The notes beneath the pieces are model-generated. The model ran no database searches. It was not told the origin of the DNA and worked only from the letters and a program-made list of their open reading frames with translations. A program made the translations under genes and the position numbers. From an uncultured Alphaproteobacteria bacterium (GTDB lineage Bacteria > Pseudomonadota > Alphaproteobacteria > HIMB59 > GCA-002718135), in contig CACGRD010000001.1 of assembly GCA_902575375.1 (NCBI GenBank), positions 59,236 to 123,235 on the forward strand: DNA of 64,000 nt, written 5' to 3'. Positions 12,279 to 23,568 of the stretch are shown piece after piece. How positions within the stretch are numbered: the stretch's first letter is position 1; each line of letters starts with the position of its first letter.

Positions 12279-13532
12279 TAGTTTTTTTCTAATTTTTCCT
12301 ACCAAATACAAAGAACCAGTTATTAAATATATTTTTTGTTGATTAGATCTAAAATATTTTAAAGCATCATTTATACTATTTATTTCCTCACATTTAATAG
12401 AATGAAAATCACAAATTTCATTTATTTGTTTAGTTTTAAATGAATTTTTTTCATCTGGAATTTTTATAGCTAAAACTTTAGAGACACTTTTTTTTATTTT
12501 ACTCAAAAATAAACTTGCTTTCTTATTATTTAACATTCCAAACAAGACTATAGGTTTTATCCTTTTAGTTTTTAAAAATTCTTTTAGTTTATCAGCTCCA
12601 TCAATATTATGCGATCCATCAAGAATTATTTTTTTATTTTTATAATCAATAATTTCTAATCTTCCTGGCCATACAGTTTTTTTTATCGCTACATTAATTT
12701 CTCTTTTATTTAATCTATAACCCATATTTTGCATAATTTTTGCAAAATAAATAGATATTGATGCATTTTCTTCCTGATGTTTTCCATTTAATGAAGGTTG
12801 ACTATAGAAATATTTTTTTCCATCTATTTTTATCTCAAACTTATTTTTTAATGATTTTGTGACTCGAAATTCTTTTCCATAAAAATATTTATTTTCAAAT
12901 TTATTTAATTTTTTTTGAATGTGATCTTTTAATTCTTTTTTTTGTTTGCCAACTAACACAAACTCACAATTCTTTACTATACCCAATTTCTCATTAGCAA
13001 TTTTCTTAAGTGTTTTTCCTAAAAATTCCTCATGATCAAAACCAATTGGTGTTAAAATACTACAAATTTTTTTTGGTATTATGTTAGTTGCATCTAATCT
13101 ACCTCCTAATCCTGTCTCTAAAATAAGAAAGTCAGATTTTGATTGTTTAAACAATATGAATGCTGCAGCTGTTGTTATTTCAAAGAAAGTTATTGGTTTA
13201 TTTTTATTTATTTTTTTTACAAATTTTAGAGTTTCGTAAAGCTTCTTTGTACTTACTTCTTTATTATTTAGAATTATTCTTTCATTAAACCTAGATAAAT
13301 GTGGAGATATATATGCATCACATTTATACCCATGCTTCAACAAAATATTTCTTATGAAACTTTGAACAGATCCTTTTCCATTTGTTCCTGCAACATGGAT
13401 TGTTTTTGGCAGATAATCTTGAGGATTACCTAATTTTTTTAATAATAATTTTAATCTGTCTAATGAAAGATCAATATATTTAGGATGAAGCTTGACCAGT
13501 TCATCTAACAACTTTTCTGTTTTAGATTTCAC
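12273..13532 (-). CDS. folC: Folylpolyglutamate/dihydrofolate synthase
   Basis: 419 aa, TIHVAGTNGKGSV, ETGLGGRLDATNI, DGSHN. Confidence 0.93.
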   Translation of the reverse strand: MKSKTEKLLDELVKLHPKYIDLSLDRLKLLLKKLGNPQDYLPKTIHVAGTNGKGSVQSFIRNILLKHGYKCDAYISPHLSRFNERIILNNKEVSTKKLYETLKFVKKINKNKPITFFEITTAAAFILFKQSKSDFLILETGLGGRLDATNIIPKKICSILTPIGFDHEEFLGKTLKKIANEKLGIVKNCEFVLVGKQKKELKDHIQKKLNKFENKYFYGKEFRVTKSLKNKFEIKIDGKKYFYSQPSLNGKHQEENASISIYFAKIMQNMGYRLNKREINVAIKKTVWPGRLEIIDYKNKKIILDGSHNIDGADKLKEFLKTKRIKPIVLFGMLNNKKASLFLSKIKKSVSKVLAIKIPDEKNSFKTKQINEICDFHSIKCEEINSINDALKYFRSNQQKIYLITGSLYLVGKIRKKLL

Positions 13533-13535
13533 TTA

Positions 13536-14378
13536 TTAACTAATATGATTTAATACTTTGTACAAAGTTTCTTTGAGGTCTTTCCTATGAGAAACAATAT
13601 CTACCATTCCATGATCTTTAAGATATTCAGCTTTTTGAAAATCTATAGGTAATTCTTCTCTGATGGTGTCTTGTATAACTCTTTTACCTGCAAAACCTAT
13701 AGTAGCACCTTGTTCTGCTATTGTTATATCACCTAACATTGCAAAGGACGCTGTCACTCCACCAGTAGTAGGTTCAGTAAGAACAACTATGTAAGGTATA
13801 TTATTTTCATTTAAAAGATCAACAGCAGCAATTGTTCTAGGCATTTGCATTAAGCTTACAATTCCTTCCTGCATTCTTGCCCCACCGGATGAAGTAACAA
13901 TTACGTAAGGCAATTTTTTTTCTATAGCAATTTTAGCTCCTTTAACTATTGCTCCACCAACCGCTCTACCCATAGAACCACCCATGAATTCAAAATTCAT
14001 TAGTCCCGAGATAATTTCTTTGTCTTTAATTTTTCCTTTTATAAGAATAAAAGCGTCATCTCTATTTGTTTTTTTTCTGTATTCTTTTAATCTATCTTTA
14101 TATTTTTTTTTATCTGTGAATTTCAGTGGATCATCTGAGATTTTGTCTGGGATAATTTCACTATAATCACCATTTTGAAAAAATAATTTTATCCTATCTT
14201 CTACAGACATTCTAAAATGATAATTGCAATTTACACAAACAGATAAATTTTCTTTTAAATCTTTATGATGAATCATATTTCCACATGACACACAATTATT
14301 CCATAATTTCTCTGAAACACTTCTTCTTTTTACAAGCAAGGATAGTTTAGGTTTTACAAAATTTGTTAACCAATTCAT
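13536..14378 (-). CDS. accD: Acetyl-CoA carboxylase carboxyltransferase subunit beta
   Basis: 280 aa, Cys4 zinc region (CVSCGNM...CVNCNYH), SSGGARMQEG. Confidence 0.96.
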   Translation of the reverse strand: MNWLTNFVKPKLSLLVKRRSVSEKLWNNCVSCGNMIHHKDLKENLSVCVNCNYHFRMSVEDRIKLFFQNGDYSEIIPDKISDDPLKFTDKKKYKDRLKEYRKKTNRDDAFILIKGKIKDKEIISGLMNFEFMGGSMGRAVGGAIVKGAKIAIEKKLPYVIVTSSGGARMQEGIVSLMQMPRTIAAVDLLNENNIPYIVVLTEPTTGGVTASFAMLGDITIAEQGATIGFAGKRVIQDTIREELPIDFQKAEYLKDHGMVDIVSHRKDLKETLYKVLNHIS

Positions 14379-15169
14379 ACTTTAGTTCCATCTTTCAAAT
14401 CTTTTGAAAATTTATTAATTTCTGACAACATCTTATCTTTGTTACTTAAATTCTCTTCAATAATTTTAATTATACTTGAACCAACAACTGCTCCATCAGC
14501 TATTTTGCATATATTGTTTACATCAGTTGAGTTTTTAATACCAAATCCTGGTACAACTGGTAAGTTCGTGTGTTTTTTGATAAAAGCAACTGATTTTTTA
14601 AGTTCATTAAGATCTGCAGATTTTTGTCCAGTAATTCCCATAACACTAACATAATATAAAAAACCACTAGCATTTTTTAATATTAACTTAAGCCTTTCTT
14701 CATCAGTTGTAGGAGTAATTAATCTAATTAAATCAATCTTACTTTTTTTAAGTTCATTGATCAAATCTTCGTCTTCTTCTGGTTGTAGATCTACAATTAT
14801 TAAACCATCAACTCCATTTTCTTTGCATTTTTTTACAAACTTCTCAATTCCAAAATATAGAATCAAATTATAGTAACCCATTAAAATAATAGGGAGATCA
14901 TCTTTTGTTTTTTTTGCCTCGGAAGCTAAAGAGAAAATTTTTTCTAAATCAACTCCTTTATTTATTGCTCTATTACTTGATAACTGAATTGTTGGACCGT
15001 CAGCCATAGGATCAGAAAAGGGCATTCCAATTTCCATAATATCAACTCCATTATTAATTATTGTCTTAATAATTTCTAAACTTGTTTCGAAATCAGGATC
15101 ACCTCCTGTAACAAATGTGACTAGTTTTTTTTCATCATTTTTAAATGCCTGACTAATTAAATTAGTCAT
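14375..15169 (-). CDS. trpA: Tryptophan synthase alpha subunit
   Basis: 264 aa, EIGMPFSDPMADGPTIQ, PGFGI. Confidence 0.95.
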   Translation of the reverse strand: MTNLISQAFKNDEKKLVTFVTGGDPDFETSLEIIKTIINNGVDIMEIGMPFSDPMADGPTIQLSSNRAINKGVDLEKIFSLASEAKKTKDDLPIILMGYYNLILYFGIEKFVKKCKENGVDGLIIVDLQPEEDEDLINELKKSKIDLIRLITPTTDEERLKLILKNASGFLYYVSVMGITGQKSADLNELKKSVAFIKKHTNLPVVPGFGIKNSTDVNNICKIADGAVVGSSIIKIIEENLSNKDKMLSEINKFSKDLKDGTKV

Positions 15170-16378
15170 TTAAATCTTTATGTTTAATTCATCAGCTATA
15201 GTAAAAATATCTTTATCTCCTCGACCACACATGTTCATCACAATAATTTTATCTTTACTATAGTTTTTTGCTATTTTCTTTAAAACTGCTAATGCATGCG
15301 CTGGTTCTAAAGCTGGAATTATGCCTTCTAATTTACAACAATATTGAAAAGCTTCCAGCGCTTCTTTGTCTGTTGCCGACATGTATGAAACTCTTTTTTC
15401 TTCAAATAAAAATGAATGTTCCGGTCCAATTCCTGGATAATCCAAGCCTGCAGAAATGGAATGTGCTTCCTGAATTTGCCCAGATTTTGATTGTAGTAAA
15501 TATGTTTTATTTCCATGCAAAACACCTGGCTTACCACCTGTCAAACTTGCTGCATGCTTATCAGTTTTTATTCCATGTCCTGCTGCTTCAACAGCAATCA
15601 TTTCAACATTTGAGTCATCTAAAAATTCATGAAACAACCCTAAAGCATTTGAACCACCACCAATACATGCCATTAATAAATCTGGAACCTTTCCTTCTAG
15701 TTCTTCAAGTTGTTTACGAACTTCTTTGCCAATTACAGATTGAAAATCTCTAACCATAGCTGGGTATGGATGTGGTCCTGCAGCAGTTCCAATTATATAA
15801 AAAGTATCTTTAACATTTGTTACCCAATCTCTTAATGCTTCATTCATTGCATCTTTGAGTGATTTTGATCCAGTTGAAACTGATCTTATTTCTGCGCCAA
15901 GTAATTTCATTCTAAAAACATTTGGAGATTGCCTTTCGATATCTTTTTCCCCCATATAAACTATGCAAGGTAAACCAAATAGAGCACATACTGTAGCTGT
16001 AGCGACGCCATGCTGACCTGCTCCTGTTTCAGCTATTATTCTAGACTTACCCATTTTTTTTGCCAACAAAATTTGCCCCATACAATTATTGATTTTATGA
16101 GCACCTGTGTGATTTAACTCATCTCTTTTGAAATAAATTTTTGGACCCTCAAGATCTTTACTTATTCTTTCAGCAAAGAAAAGGGGACTTGGCCTACCAA
16201 CATATGTTTTTAAATAATAATTAAACTCATCAATAAAATTCTTATCATTTTTTATTTTTTCATATTCTTTTTCTACTTCAAGGATTAAAGGCATTAAGGT
16301 TTCTGAAACATATCTACCTCCAAATTGGCCAAAATAACCTTTTTCATTTGGATAACTTTTATATGTATTTTTAAGCAT
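15170..16378 (-). CDS. trpB: Tryptophan synthase beta subunit
   Basis: 402 aa, [38 protein letters not shown]. Confidence 0.97.
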   Translation of the reverse strand: MLKNTYKSYPNEKGYFGQFGGRYVSETLMPLILEVEKEYEKIKNDKNFIDEFNYYLKTYVGRPSPLFFAERISKDLEGPKIYFKRDELNHTGAHKINNCMGQILLAKKMGKSRIIAETGAGQHGVATATVCALFGLPCIVYMGEKDIERQSPNVFRMKLLGAEIRSVSTGSKSLKDAMNEALRDWVTNVKDTFYIIGTAAGPHPYPAMVRDFQSVIGKEVRKQLEELEGKVPDLLMACIGGGSNALGLFHEFLDDSNVEMIAVEAAGHGIKTDKHAASLTGGKPGVLHGNKTYLLQSKSGQIQEAHSISAGLDYPGIGPEHSFLFEEKRVSYMSATDKEALEAFQYCCKLEGIIPALEPAHALAVLKKIAKNYSKDKIIVMNMCGRGDKDIFTIADELNIKI

Positions 16379-17000
16379 TTTTTAATTTATCGATAAAATT
16401 ATTTATAATGTGATTATCTTTAATGCCAAGCTCTTTTTCTACTCCAGAGGATAAATCTATACCAAACGGACTGACATCATTAAGAATTTCCTGAATATTT
16501 TTTATACTAATCCCACCTGATAAAAACCATGGTTTGTCAGTATTTAGATTTTTTAATATATTCCAATCAAAACTTTTAGAATTACCTCCAGGTAACTCAT
16601 TTTTCATCGGTTTGTAATCAAATAAAAAGTAATCTGAACTATTGTATTTACTAATATTTCTTAAGTCATTTATGTTACTAATAGATATTGACTTAATTAC
16701 TTTCACTCCAATTCTTTTTAAAGTTTTGATATATTCCTCATCTTCTGATCCATGTAATTGTATGTATTTCAATCTAACTTTTTTTATTATATCTTCTATT
16801 TCATTAATATTTTTATTAACAAAAACACCCACACCATTAATATTTAAATTTTCAGATTTTTTTTGTAAATTACTCGCATCTTCAATTGATATATTTCTTG
16901 GGCTTTTAGGATAAAATATCATTCCAAAAAAATCTACATTATTATCCTCACAACAAAGAAGTGTATCTTCATTTTGTATTCCACAAATTTTTGTTATCAT
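16371..17000 (-). CDS. trpF: Phosphoribosylanthranilate isomerase
   Basis: [45 protein letters not shown]. Confidence 0.93.
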   Translation of the reverse strand: MITKICGIQNEDTLLCCEDNNVDFFGMIFYPKSPRNISIEDASNLQKKSENLNINGVGVFVNKNINEIEDIIKKVRLKYIQLHGSEDEEYIKTLKRIGVKVIKSISISNINDLRNISKYNSSDYFLFDYKPMKNELPGGNSKSFDWNILKNLNTDKPWFLSGGISIKNIQEILNDVSPFGIDLSSGVEKELGIKDNHIINNFIDKLKNA

Positions 17001-17002
17001 TA

Positions 17003-17686
17003 TTAAATTAAACTTTTATTAATTTCTTTTAAAGTTTTAAGTGGATCTCTGGATTTAGTTATAGGTCTTCCTATGACCAAATAATTTGCTCCTAGATTTA
17101 TTGCATTATTCGGAGTTTCAACTCTTTTTTGATCATCACTATTTAATTTATTACCAACTCTAATCCCAGGGGTAATGATTATAAAATTTTTTCCAACTAT
17201 TTTTCTGATATATTTTATTTCCTGAGGGCTGCATATAACTCCGTCAAGTTTATTTTTTTCTGCTTCTTTTGCAAATTTTTTTACTAATGCTGATACATTT
17301 TTTTGATTATAATATTTTTTAGTTTGATTACTATCTAAGCTTGTTAAGATTGAAACCCCTAATATCTTTGTGCTTTTTTTACTTGTTCTAGAAGAACTCA
17401 TCATATCATCACCACCAGATATATGGACTGTGGTAAAAAGAGGTTTTATTTTAATTAAAGCTTGCAATCCCTTTTCTACTGTATTTGGTATATCGTGTAA
17501 CTTTAAATCAAGAAATATTTTGGGACAAACAGAATAAACTTTTTTATAACCCTCTAAACCAAAATTATAAAAAAATTCGTAGCCAATTTTAAATGCATAA
17601 ACATCTCTTTTTAAGATTTTTACTAATTTTATTGTTTTATTTAAATTATTGCTATCTAAAGCTACAATTATTTTTCTAGACTTCAT
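17003..17686 (-). CDS. pyrF: Orotidine-5'-phosphate decarboxylase
   Basis: IIVALDSNN, IFLDLKLHDIPNTV, ITPGIR, YLVIGRPI. Confidence 0.95.
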   Translation of the reverse strand: MKSRKIIVALDSNNLNKTIKLVKILKRDVYAFKIGYEFFYNFGLEGYKKVYSVCPKIFLDLKLHDIPNTVEKGLQALIKIKPLFTTVHISGGDDMMSSSRTSKKSTKILGVSILTSLDSNQTKKYYNQKNVSALVKKFAKEAEKNKLDGVICSPQEIKYIRKIVGKNFIIITPGIRVGNKLNSDDQKRVETPNNAINLGANYLVIGRPITKSRDPLKTLKEINKSLI

Positions 17687-17984
17687 CTTCTATATGAGAA
17701 TCAGTAAAACCATTTATTTTTCTATGCAATATTTTTCCAATTTTAAAATGTAATTTGAAGCTTTTATTTTTAAATAATTTTTCATTTGTTTTTGGATTTC
17801 TTACTATTTTTTCTTTATTAATTTTTCTACTTATTGTTCCAAATCCTCTTATCTCAATATTCTGACCTTTTTGTAATGAATTTGACAATTTTTTTATAAA
17901 TATATCAAAGAGGTCATCAATATCTTCAGAACTTAAATTAGTATGTTTTTTTTGTAATTTTTCTAGGATTTGAGATTTTAACAT
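17676..17984 (-). CDS. ihfB: Integration host factor beta-like (HU/IHF family)
   Basis: IEIRGFGTISRKINKEKIVRNPKTNEKL; located directly downstream of rpsA. Confidence 0.88.
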   Translation of the reverse strand: MLKSQILEKLQKKHTNLSSEDIDDLFDIFIKKLSNSLQKGQNIEIRGFGTISRKINKEKIVRNPKTNEKLFKNKSFKLHFKIGKILHRKINGFTDSHIEDEV

Positions 17985-17989
17985 TAATC

Positions 17990-19690
17990 CTATTTTTTTA
18001 ATACTGAACCTAAAATATCACCTAAGGACGCTCCAGAACTACTTGATCCAAATTTGTTAAGAGCTTCTTTTTCATCTCTAATTTCTAGTTCTTTAATTGA
18101 AAGATTTATAGTTCTACTTTTAGTATCTATGGATAAAATTATTGAGTCAACTTTTTCATCGAGTGCAAATCGCTCAGTTTTATTTTCATTTTTATCATTA
18201 GATAAATTTGATTTTTTTATAAAACCAAATATTTGTTTTTCATTATCTAATTCAATTTTTAGACCTTTTTCATCAATATTAATAATTTTACCAGTTATTT
18301 TTGATTTTATGGGATTTGCCTCAATAAAATCTTGAACGGGATCGTTATTTAAATGTTTGACCCCTAGGCTAATTCTTTCTTTATCTGCATTTATATCAAG
18401 TATTTTTACTTTTATTTTTTCACCTTTTTTTAAGTCTTTAATAATTTTTTCACATTCTTTCTCTTCCCAGCTTAAGTCTGATATATGAACCATACCATCT
18501 ATTTCATCTATAACTTTAACAAAAATTCCAAAGTCTACTATGTTTACTATTTCTGTTTCAAAAGTATCATTAATATTAAATTTATCTTTAAGTTTAGTCC
18601 ATGGATTTTCTTTCATTTGTCTTAAACTACAATTTACTCTCTTTCTATCATTGTCGATGTCTAAAACTAAAACCTCTATTTGATCATTGATGTTAACAAT
18701 TTTCGAAGGATGAGGAGGTTTTTTTAACCAACTAACTTCATTTAATGAAATAACTCCATCAAAATTATTATTAATAATCAAGTGCACATTATTATCATTC
18801 ATACTAATCACTTTAGCTGAAACCTTATCATTTACTTTAATATTATCATTCACTTTATCCCATGGATTTTCAGTTAATTGTTTGATCCCAAGACTTAACC
18901 TTGATAGCTCTTCATCAAATTTCAAAACTTTTATTTTTATTGTAGAATTTAATTCTAGAATATCTGAGGGACTGTTAATTTTTGTCCATGATATATCTGT
19001 TACATGTACTAATCCATCAATACCTCCTAAATCTATAAAGGCACCATAGTCAGTTATATTTTTTACCTTGCCTTCGATTATAGATCCTTCTTTTATATTT
19101 TTAAGAAGTTCAGATCTTTGCTCTTTTAATTCATTTTCAGTAATAGCTTTTCTTGAAACTACAATATTCCCTCTGTACTTGTCCATTTTAAGAATCATTA
19201 GTTCTAATGGCTTATTTAACAACTCTTTTGTATCTTTAATTATCTGCCTAGTTTCTATTTGACTACCAGGTAAAAAAGCAACTACACCATTTAAATCTAC
19301 ACTCATTCCACCTTTCACCCTATTAAAAGGGACGCCTGTTACGACTTTATTTTCATTAAAACTATTTTGAAGATTATGCCAAGCCTGCTGTTTAACCGCT
19401 TTTTCTCTTGAAAGTAATGTTTCACCATTAGCATTGTCTACATTTTCAATAAAAACTTCGGTTTCGTCTCCAACTTCAACTTCTATTTTTTGCCCTGGTC
19501 TTGAAAACTCACTTAGAGGTATTCGACCTTCACTTTTAAGTCCAACATCAATAGTAACAACTTCATTTTCTATTGAAATGACTTTACCTTTTGTAATACT
19601 TTTTTCTTTCGCAGAGGAATTTTTTAGTGAGTTATTAATAAGAGTGTCATACTCAGAATTAGAAATTTTGGTTTGAGGTTGTTGATTCAT
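17990..19690 (-). CDS. rpsA: 30S ribosomal protein S1
   Basis: 566 aa with repeated S1 domains (YGAFIDLGGIDGLVHVTDISW etc.). Confidence 0.97.
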   Translation of the reverse strand: MNQQPQTKISNSEYDTLINNSLKNSSAKEKSITKGKVISIENEVVTIDVGLKSEGRIPLSEFSRPGQKIEVEVGDETEVFIENVDNANGETLLSREKAVKQQAWHNLQNSFNENKVVTGVPFNRVKGGMSVDLNGVVAFLPGSQIETRQIIKDTKELLNKPLELMILKMDKYRGNIVVSRKAITENELKEQRSELLKNIKEGSIIEGKVKNITDYGAFIDLGGIDGLVHVTDISWTKINSPSDILELNSTIKIKVLKFDEELSRLSLGIKQLTENPWDKVNDNIKVNDKVSAKVISMNDNNVHLIINNNFDGVISLNEVSWLKKPPHPSKIVNINDQIEVLVLDIDNDRKRVNCSLRQMKENPWTKLKDKFNINDTFETEIVNIVDFGIFVKVIDEIDGMVHISDLSWEEKECEKIIKDLKKGEKIKVKILDINADKERISLGVKHLNNDPVQDFIEANPIKSKITGKIINIDEKGLKIELDNEKQIFGFIKKSNLSNDKNENKTERFALDEKVDSIILSIDTKSRTINLSIKELEIRDEKEALNKFGSSSSGASLGDILGSVLKK

Positions 19691-19691
19691 A

Positions 19692-20327
19692 TTAAATTTT
19701 ATCCAACAATACCTTTATTTGTTTAATTGTATCTGTGAAACTACCACTATTATCTACCATGTGTGCACCCTTAGGTATTACTAGAGGTGAATGTTTTCTG
19801 AGTTTATCTTGTTTATCTCTCAATTTAATATCTTTCAAAATTTTTGGGTATATAGACTTTTCACCACTATCAATCAACTGTTTATATCTCCTTTTAGCTC
19901 TAATTTCAGGATTTACGTCTATATATAGTTTTAAATCAGCGTTTTTGAAAACTACAGATCCAATATCTCTACCATCAATAACAAAACCTTGTATTTTTTT
20001 ATTTTTATTTACAAAATTATACTGGAGCTTATTCACATAGTTTCTTACACAATCGTGAACAGCTATTTTTGAAGCAAGTCTACTTATAACTTGTGTTCTT
20101 ATATTTTTACTGTTTCTAAAAGAAATTTGATGAATATTTTTTAATTTATTTTTAATTTTATTAACATTTTCAATATCTATTTTTTCAATAGAAAAAATTA
20201 ATGCCAACCTCCTATACAAAATCCCTGAATCTAAATGATTTAATTTCCATTTTTTTGCTATGTATTTTGCAATTTTTTCCTTTCCAGAAGCCGCAGGACC
20301 ATCAATAGTAATTATTAATTTTTTCAA
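19692..20327 (-). CDS. cmk: Cytidylate kinase
   Basis: IITIDGPAASGKEKIAKYIAKK, VIDGRDIGSVVF. Confidence 0.95.
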   Translation of the reverse strand: MKKLIITIDGPAASGKEKIAKYIAKKWKLNHLDSGILYRRLALIFSIEKIDIENVNKIKNKLKNIHQISFRNSKNIRTQVISRLASKIAVHDCVRNYVNKLQYNFVNKNKKIQGFVIDGRDIGSVVFKNADLKLYIDVNPEIRAKRRYKQLIDSGEKSIYPKILKDIKLRDKQDKLRKHSPLVIPKGAHMVDNSGSFTDTIKQIKVLLDKI

Positions 20328-21622
20328 CGAAAATTACCACCGATATTATTAAATTCATTTTTAAAAGTAGGAAAACTTGTATTTATAGAATCTGAGTCTT
20401 TAATATTCAAAGGACCTAATCTTGTTCCCATTATACAAAATGCCATAGCTATACGATGGTCAAAATCAGTTTGTATTAAATTATTTTTTATTTGATATTC
20501 TTTACTAGGAAAAATAAATAAGTCATCATTTTCAGATTTACAATTAACACCACAATTTTGTAGGTTTAGTAAAATTAATTTTAGTCTATCACTTTCTTTA
20601 ACTCTTAATTCTTTTAATCCACGAAATACACTTGGTGAATTAGCAAATGAAGCAGCTATTGATAGAATGGGATATTCATCTATCATTAAATCTGCAAATT
20701 CAGGACCTAACTCGCAACCATGTAAACCAGAACTTACAACTTCAATATCACAAATATTTTCATTATTATTTCTTCTGTTGTTGATCAATTTTATTTTAGC
20801 ACCCATCTTTTTTAAAGCTAAAATTATTCCATTCCTAGACGGATTATTATTAATGTTTTTTACAATTATTTTTGAGTTTTTATTGATAAGCGCACATACA
20901 ATAAAAAAAGCACTACTTGAAAGATCATTTGGTACATCAATATTATTAGCAACCAGTTCTTTTTGGCCAATGATTTTTATAACTTTTTTATTACCTATAT
21001 TTTTCATTTCTATATTCGCACCAAATGATTCTAACATTATTTCTGTGTGATCTCTTGTTACTTTGTTTTCAATTATACTTGTTTCACCTTTTGTGTTTAA
21101 AGCAGCTAGCAACAAACCGGATTTAATTTGAGCGGAAGGAATTTTTAAATTAAAATTTACAGGTTTTAAATTACTACTTTCAATAGAGAGTGGTAAAGAT
21201 CCATTTGTTGTATAAATTTTAGCATTCATTTTGGTCAAAGGATCTGCAATTCTTTTCATAGGTCGACTGGATAATGATTTATCACCTGTTAAAACAGATT
21301 TAAACTTTTGAGAAGATAACAGCCCTGTTAGTAATCTAGCACTTGTTCCAGAATTTCCCAGATAGATTTCTTTCTTAGCTGCTCTTAATGAATTTAATCC
21401 TTTGCCATGGATTATTATTTTATTTTTATTTTCTGCAATATTTACCCCCATAGATTTAAGTGCATTGAGTGTATGCAAAACATCTTCAGATTTTAAAATA
21501 TTATTTATTTCACAAACACCATTTGATACGGAGGGTATTATTATAGATCTATGTGATATAGATTTATCACCTGGTATTTTTGGCATACCATTAATGCCTT
21601 TTGTAATAATATTACTTATCAT
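20324..21622 (-). CDS. aroA: 3-phosphoshikimate 1-carboxyvinyltransferase
   Basis: PGDKSISHRSII, LGNSGTSARLLTG, RVKESDRLK, DHRIAMAF. Confidence 0.96.
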   Translation of the reverse strand: MISNIITKGINGMPKIPGDKSISHRSIIIPSVSNGVCEINNILKSEDVLHTLNALKSMGVNIAENKNKIIIHGKGLNSLRAAKKEIYLGNSGTSARLLTGLLSSQKFKSVLTGDKSLSSRPMKRIADPLTKMNAKIYTTNGSLPLSIESSNLKPVNFNLKIPSAQIKSGLLLAALNTKGETSIIENKVTRDHTEIMLESFGANIEMKNIGNKKVIKIIGQKELVANNIDVPNDLSSSAFFIVCALINKNSKIIVKNINNNPSRNGIILALKKMGAKIKLINNRRNNNENICDIEVVSSGLHGCELGPEFADLMIDEYPILSIAASFANSPSVFRGLKELRVKESDRLKLILLNLQNCGVNCKSENDDLFIFPSKEYQIKNNLIQTDFDHRIAMAFCIMGTRLGPLNIKDSDSINTSFPTFKNEFNNIGGNFR

Positions 21623-21623
21623 A

Positions 21624-22367
21624 CTAAAGCTGAAAATTTGAGCCTAAATAAAATTTTTTAATTTTTTCATCTTTAGCAGCTGATAGTGGGTCACCTTCAT
21701 AAAATATTGCTCCTTCATTAACAATATAAACTTTATCCACAATTTTTAATGTTTCTCTAACATTGTGATCAGTAATTAATATTCCTATATTCCTTTGTTT
21801 TAATTTTTTTATTATTGTTTTAATCTCTTCTATTGAAACTGGATCAATCCCTGTTAAGGGTTCATCGAGAAGCAAATATTTTGGATTTGTAGCAAGTGTT
21901 CTTGCAATTTCGAGTCTACGCCTTTCTCCTCCAGATAACACAATCGATTTCGATTTTCTCACGTGATTTATATCGAACTCATTTAAAAGATTTTGTAATA
22001 ATATGTTTTGTTTATTTTTATCTTTCTCCTGAATTTCAATTATTGATAAAAGGTTATCTTCTACATTCATACCTCTAAAAATTGATGCCTCTTGAGGCAG
22101 ATAGCTTATGCCTAGTTTGCCTCTTAAATAGATTGGTAAATTTGAAACATCTAATTTGTCTAATATAATACTACCACTATCTGGCTTAACTAGACCAACT
22201 ATTATGTAAAATGTTGTAGTTTTTCCAGCACCGTTTGGACCCAATAGTCCCACGATTTCGTTTCTATTTATTGAAATACTTATATCTCTTACGATTTGTT
22301 TGTTACCATAGGTTTTTGAAATTTTCTTAATTGATAAACCATTATCTAAAATATTGAATTTACTCAT
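21624..22367 (-). CDS. lptB: LPS export ABC transporter ATP-binding protein LptB
   Basis: GLLGPNGAGKTTTFYIIVGLV, LSGGERRRLEIARTL, LLLDEPLTGIDPVSIEEI. Confidence 0.95.
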   Translation of the reverse strand: MSKFNILDNGLSIKKISKTYGNKQIVRDISISINRNEIVGLLGPNGAGKTTTFYIIVGLVKPDSGSIILDKLDVSNLPIYLRGKLGISYLPQEASIFRGMNVEDNLLSIIEIQEKDKNKQNILLQNLLNEFDINHVRKSKSIVLSGGERRRLEIARTLATNPKYLLLDEPLTGIDPVSIEEIKTIIKKLKQRNIGILITDHNVRETLKIVDKVYIVNEGAIFYEGDPLSAAKDEKIKKFYLGSNFQL

Positions 22368-23121
22368 TATTTTGAATTATTACTTTCACCTTGTTTTGAT
22401 TATTTGATTTAATTTTATATGAATTATTTCTTGTATCAAGAGTGCCATAGTCACCAGTTATTTTTTCTTCATCACGAATTATTATGACATCATCTATTAA
22501 TTCAATAATTGAGGTATTATAGTCAAAATTAATTTTTTTAGCATACATTTCAGTATCATTATTTTTGATATAAGAGATATTTTTATCAATTACTTCTAAA
22601 TAAGTTATTTCTTTTTCATTATTATTTTCAGAGAATTTTCCATTAATTGTTTCTGCTTTAATAATTATATTTTCATTAACTAATTTAGAGTTTATACCTT
22701 TTAACAAAAAATCACCATTAAGATTATTAACTTCTATAAAACCATCTGAGAACATTTTAACATCACTAGTTATTAATTGTGATTCTTCTCCCTCAACTTT
22801 TATTTTTTCAATTTTTACTTTAAAGTTTAAAAAATTACCATTTCCAATTATTTCAAATTCATTAGACTTAAAATCTACATTACCATTTGCATCAAGTTCT
22901 GTAATATCATACAAACTTTTATCAAAATTTATCTTTACTTCATCTGCACTCAATGTAAAATTATCGGAAATAATATTTACATTTTTTTTTAATAAATAAA
23001 ACTTCTCATTTTGAAAGACCTCAATACCATCTTCTGTGGTAATTTCTGTTTCACCTATCTCTCTTGCATTTAATGTTATTGAAATCAGAAATATTATTAT
23101 AATTTTTACAATTAATTTCAT
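22360..23121 (-). CDS. lptA: OstA/LptA-type periplasmic protein
   Basis: Signal peptide, OstA-like beta repeats, between lptB and an LptC-like gene. Confidence 0.75.
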   Translation of the reverse strand: MKLIVKIIIIFLISITLNAREIGETEITTEDGIEVFQNEKFYLLKKNVNIISDNFTLSADEVKINFDKSLYDITELDANGNVDFKSNEFEIIGNGNFLNFKVKIEKIKVEGEESQLITSDVKMFSDGFIEVNNLNGDFLLKGINSKLVNENIIIKAETINGKFSENNNEKEITYLEVIDKNISYIKNNDTEMYAKKINFDYNTSIIELIDDVIIIRDEEKITGDYGTLDTRNNSYKIKSNNQNKVKVIIQNNE

Positions 23122-23567
23122 TTTAATATTATATTTGAATTACCATAAAAAATTATTATATTACCTTTATCATGTATATTGAAACCATCAGAACTAATTG
23201 TAGCATTTTTTGATTTAAACATTGACTTTGTTCTACTTTTTGCTGTTTGTTTATCTCTATTAAAAATTACTTTTTCAGTCTCAATACTAAAATCATTTGA
23301 CTTAAATCTAACATTTTTATTTAATAATACTTCATCTTTATTTAAAAAGTTACCTTGAGAAGCAGTTATATAAATATTCTTTGACTCATTATTTATGGCA
23401 AATTTTGGTTCAGAAATATCTGCATTAGAAAAGTTATTTTTTGTGTTTTCTATAATAATATTATTTAGATTTATTTGTTTGTAAAAAATAATCATCAGAA
23501 ATAAAAAAATTAAAATCGCACCAAAAACAATTATAAATTTTTTATTTATGTGTAAAAAGAAATTCAA
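23118..23567 (-). CDS. lptC: LPS export component LptC-like
   Basis: Single N-terminal TM, LptC-like periplasmic region, gene order. Confidence 0.75.
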   Translation of the reverse strand: MNFFLHINKKFIIVFGAILIFLFLMIIFYKQINLNNIIIENTKNNFSNADISEPKFAINNESKNIYITASQGNFLNKDEVLLNKNVRFKSNDFSIETEKVIFNRDKQTAKSRTKSMFKSKNATISSDGFNIHDKGNIIIFYGNSNIILK

Positions 23568-23568
23568 A

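Noticed and set aside
17676-17984. IHF-like gene as part of a mobile element
   Set aside because: It sits in the standard rpsA-ihfB context and reads as core genome.
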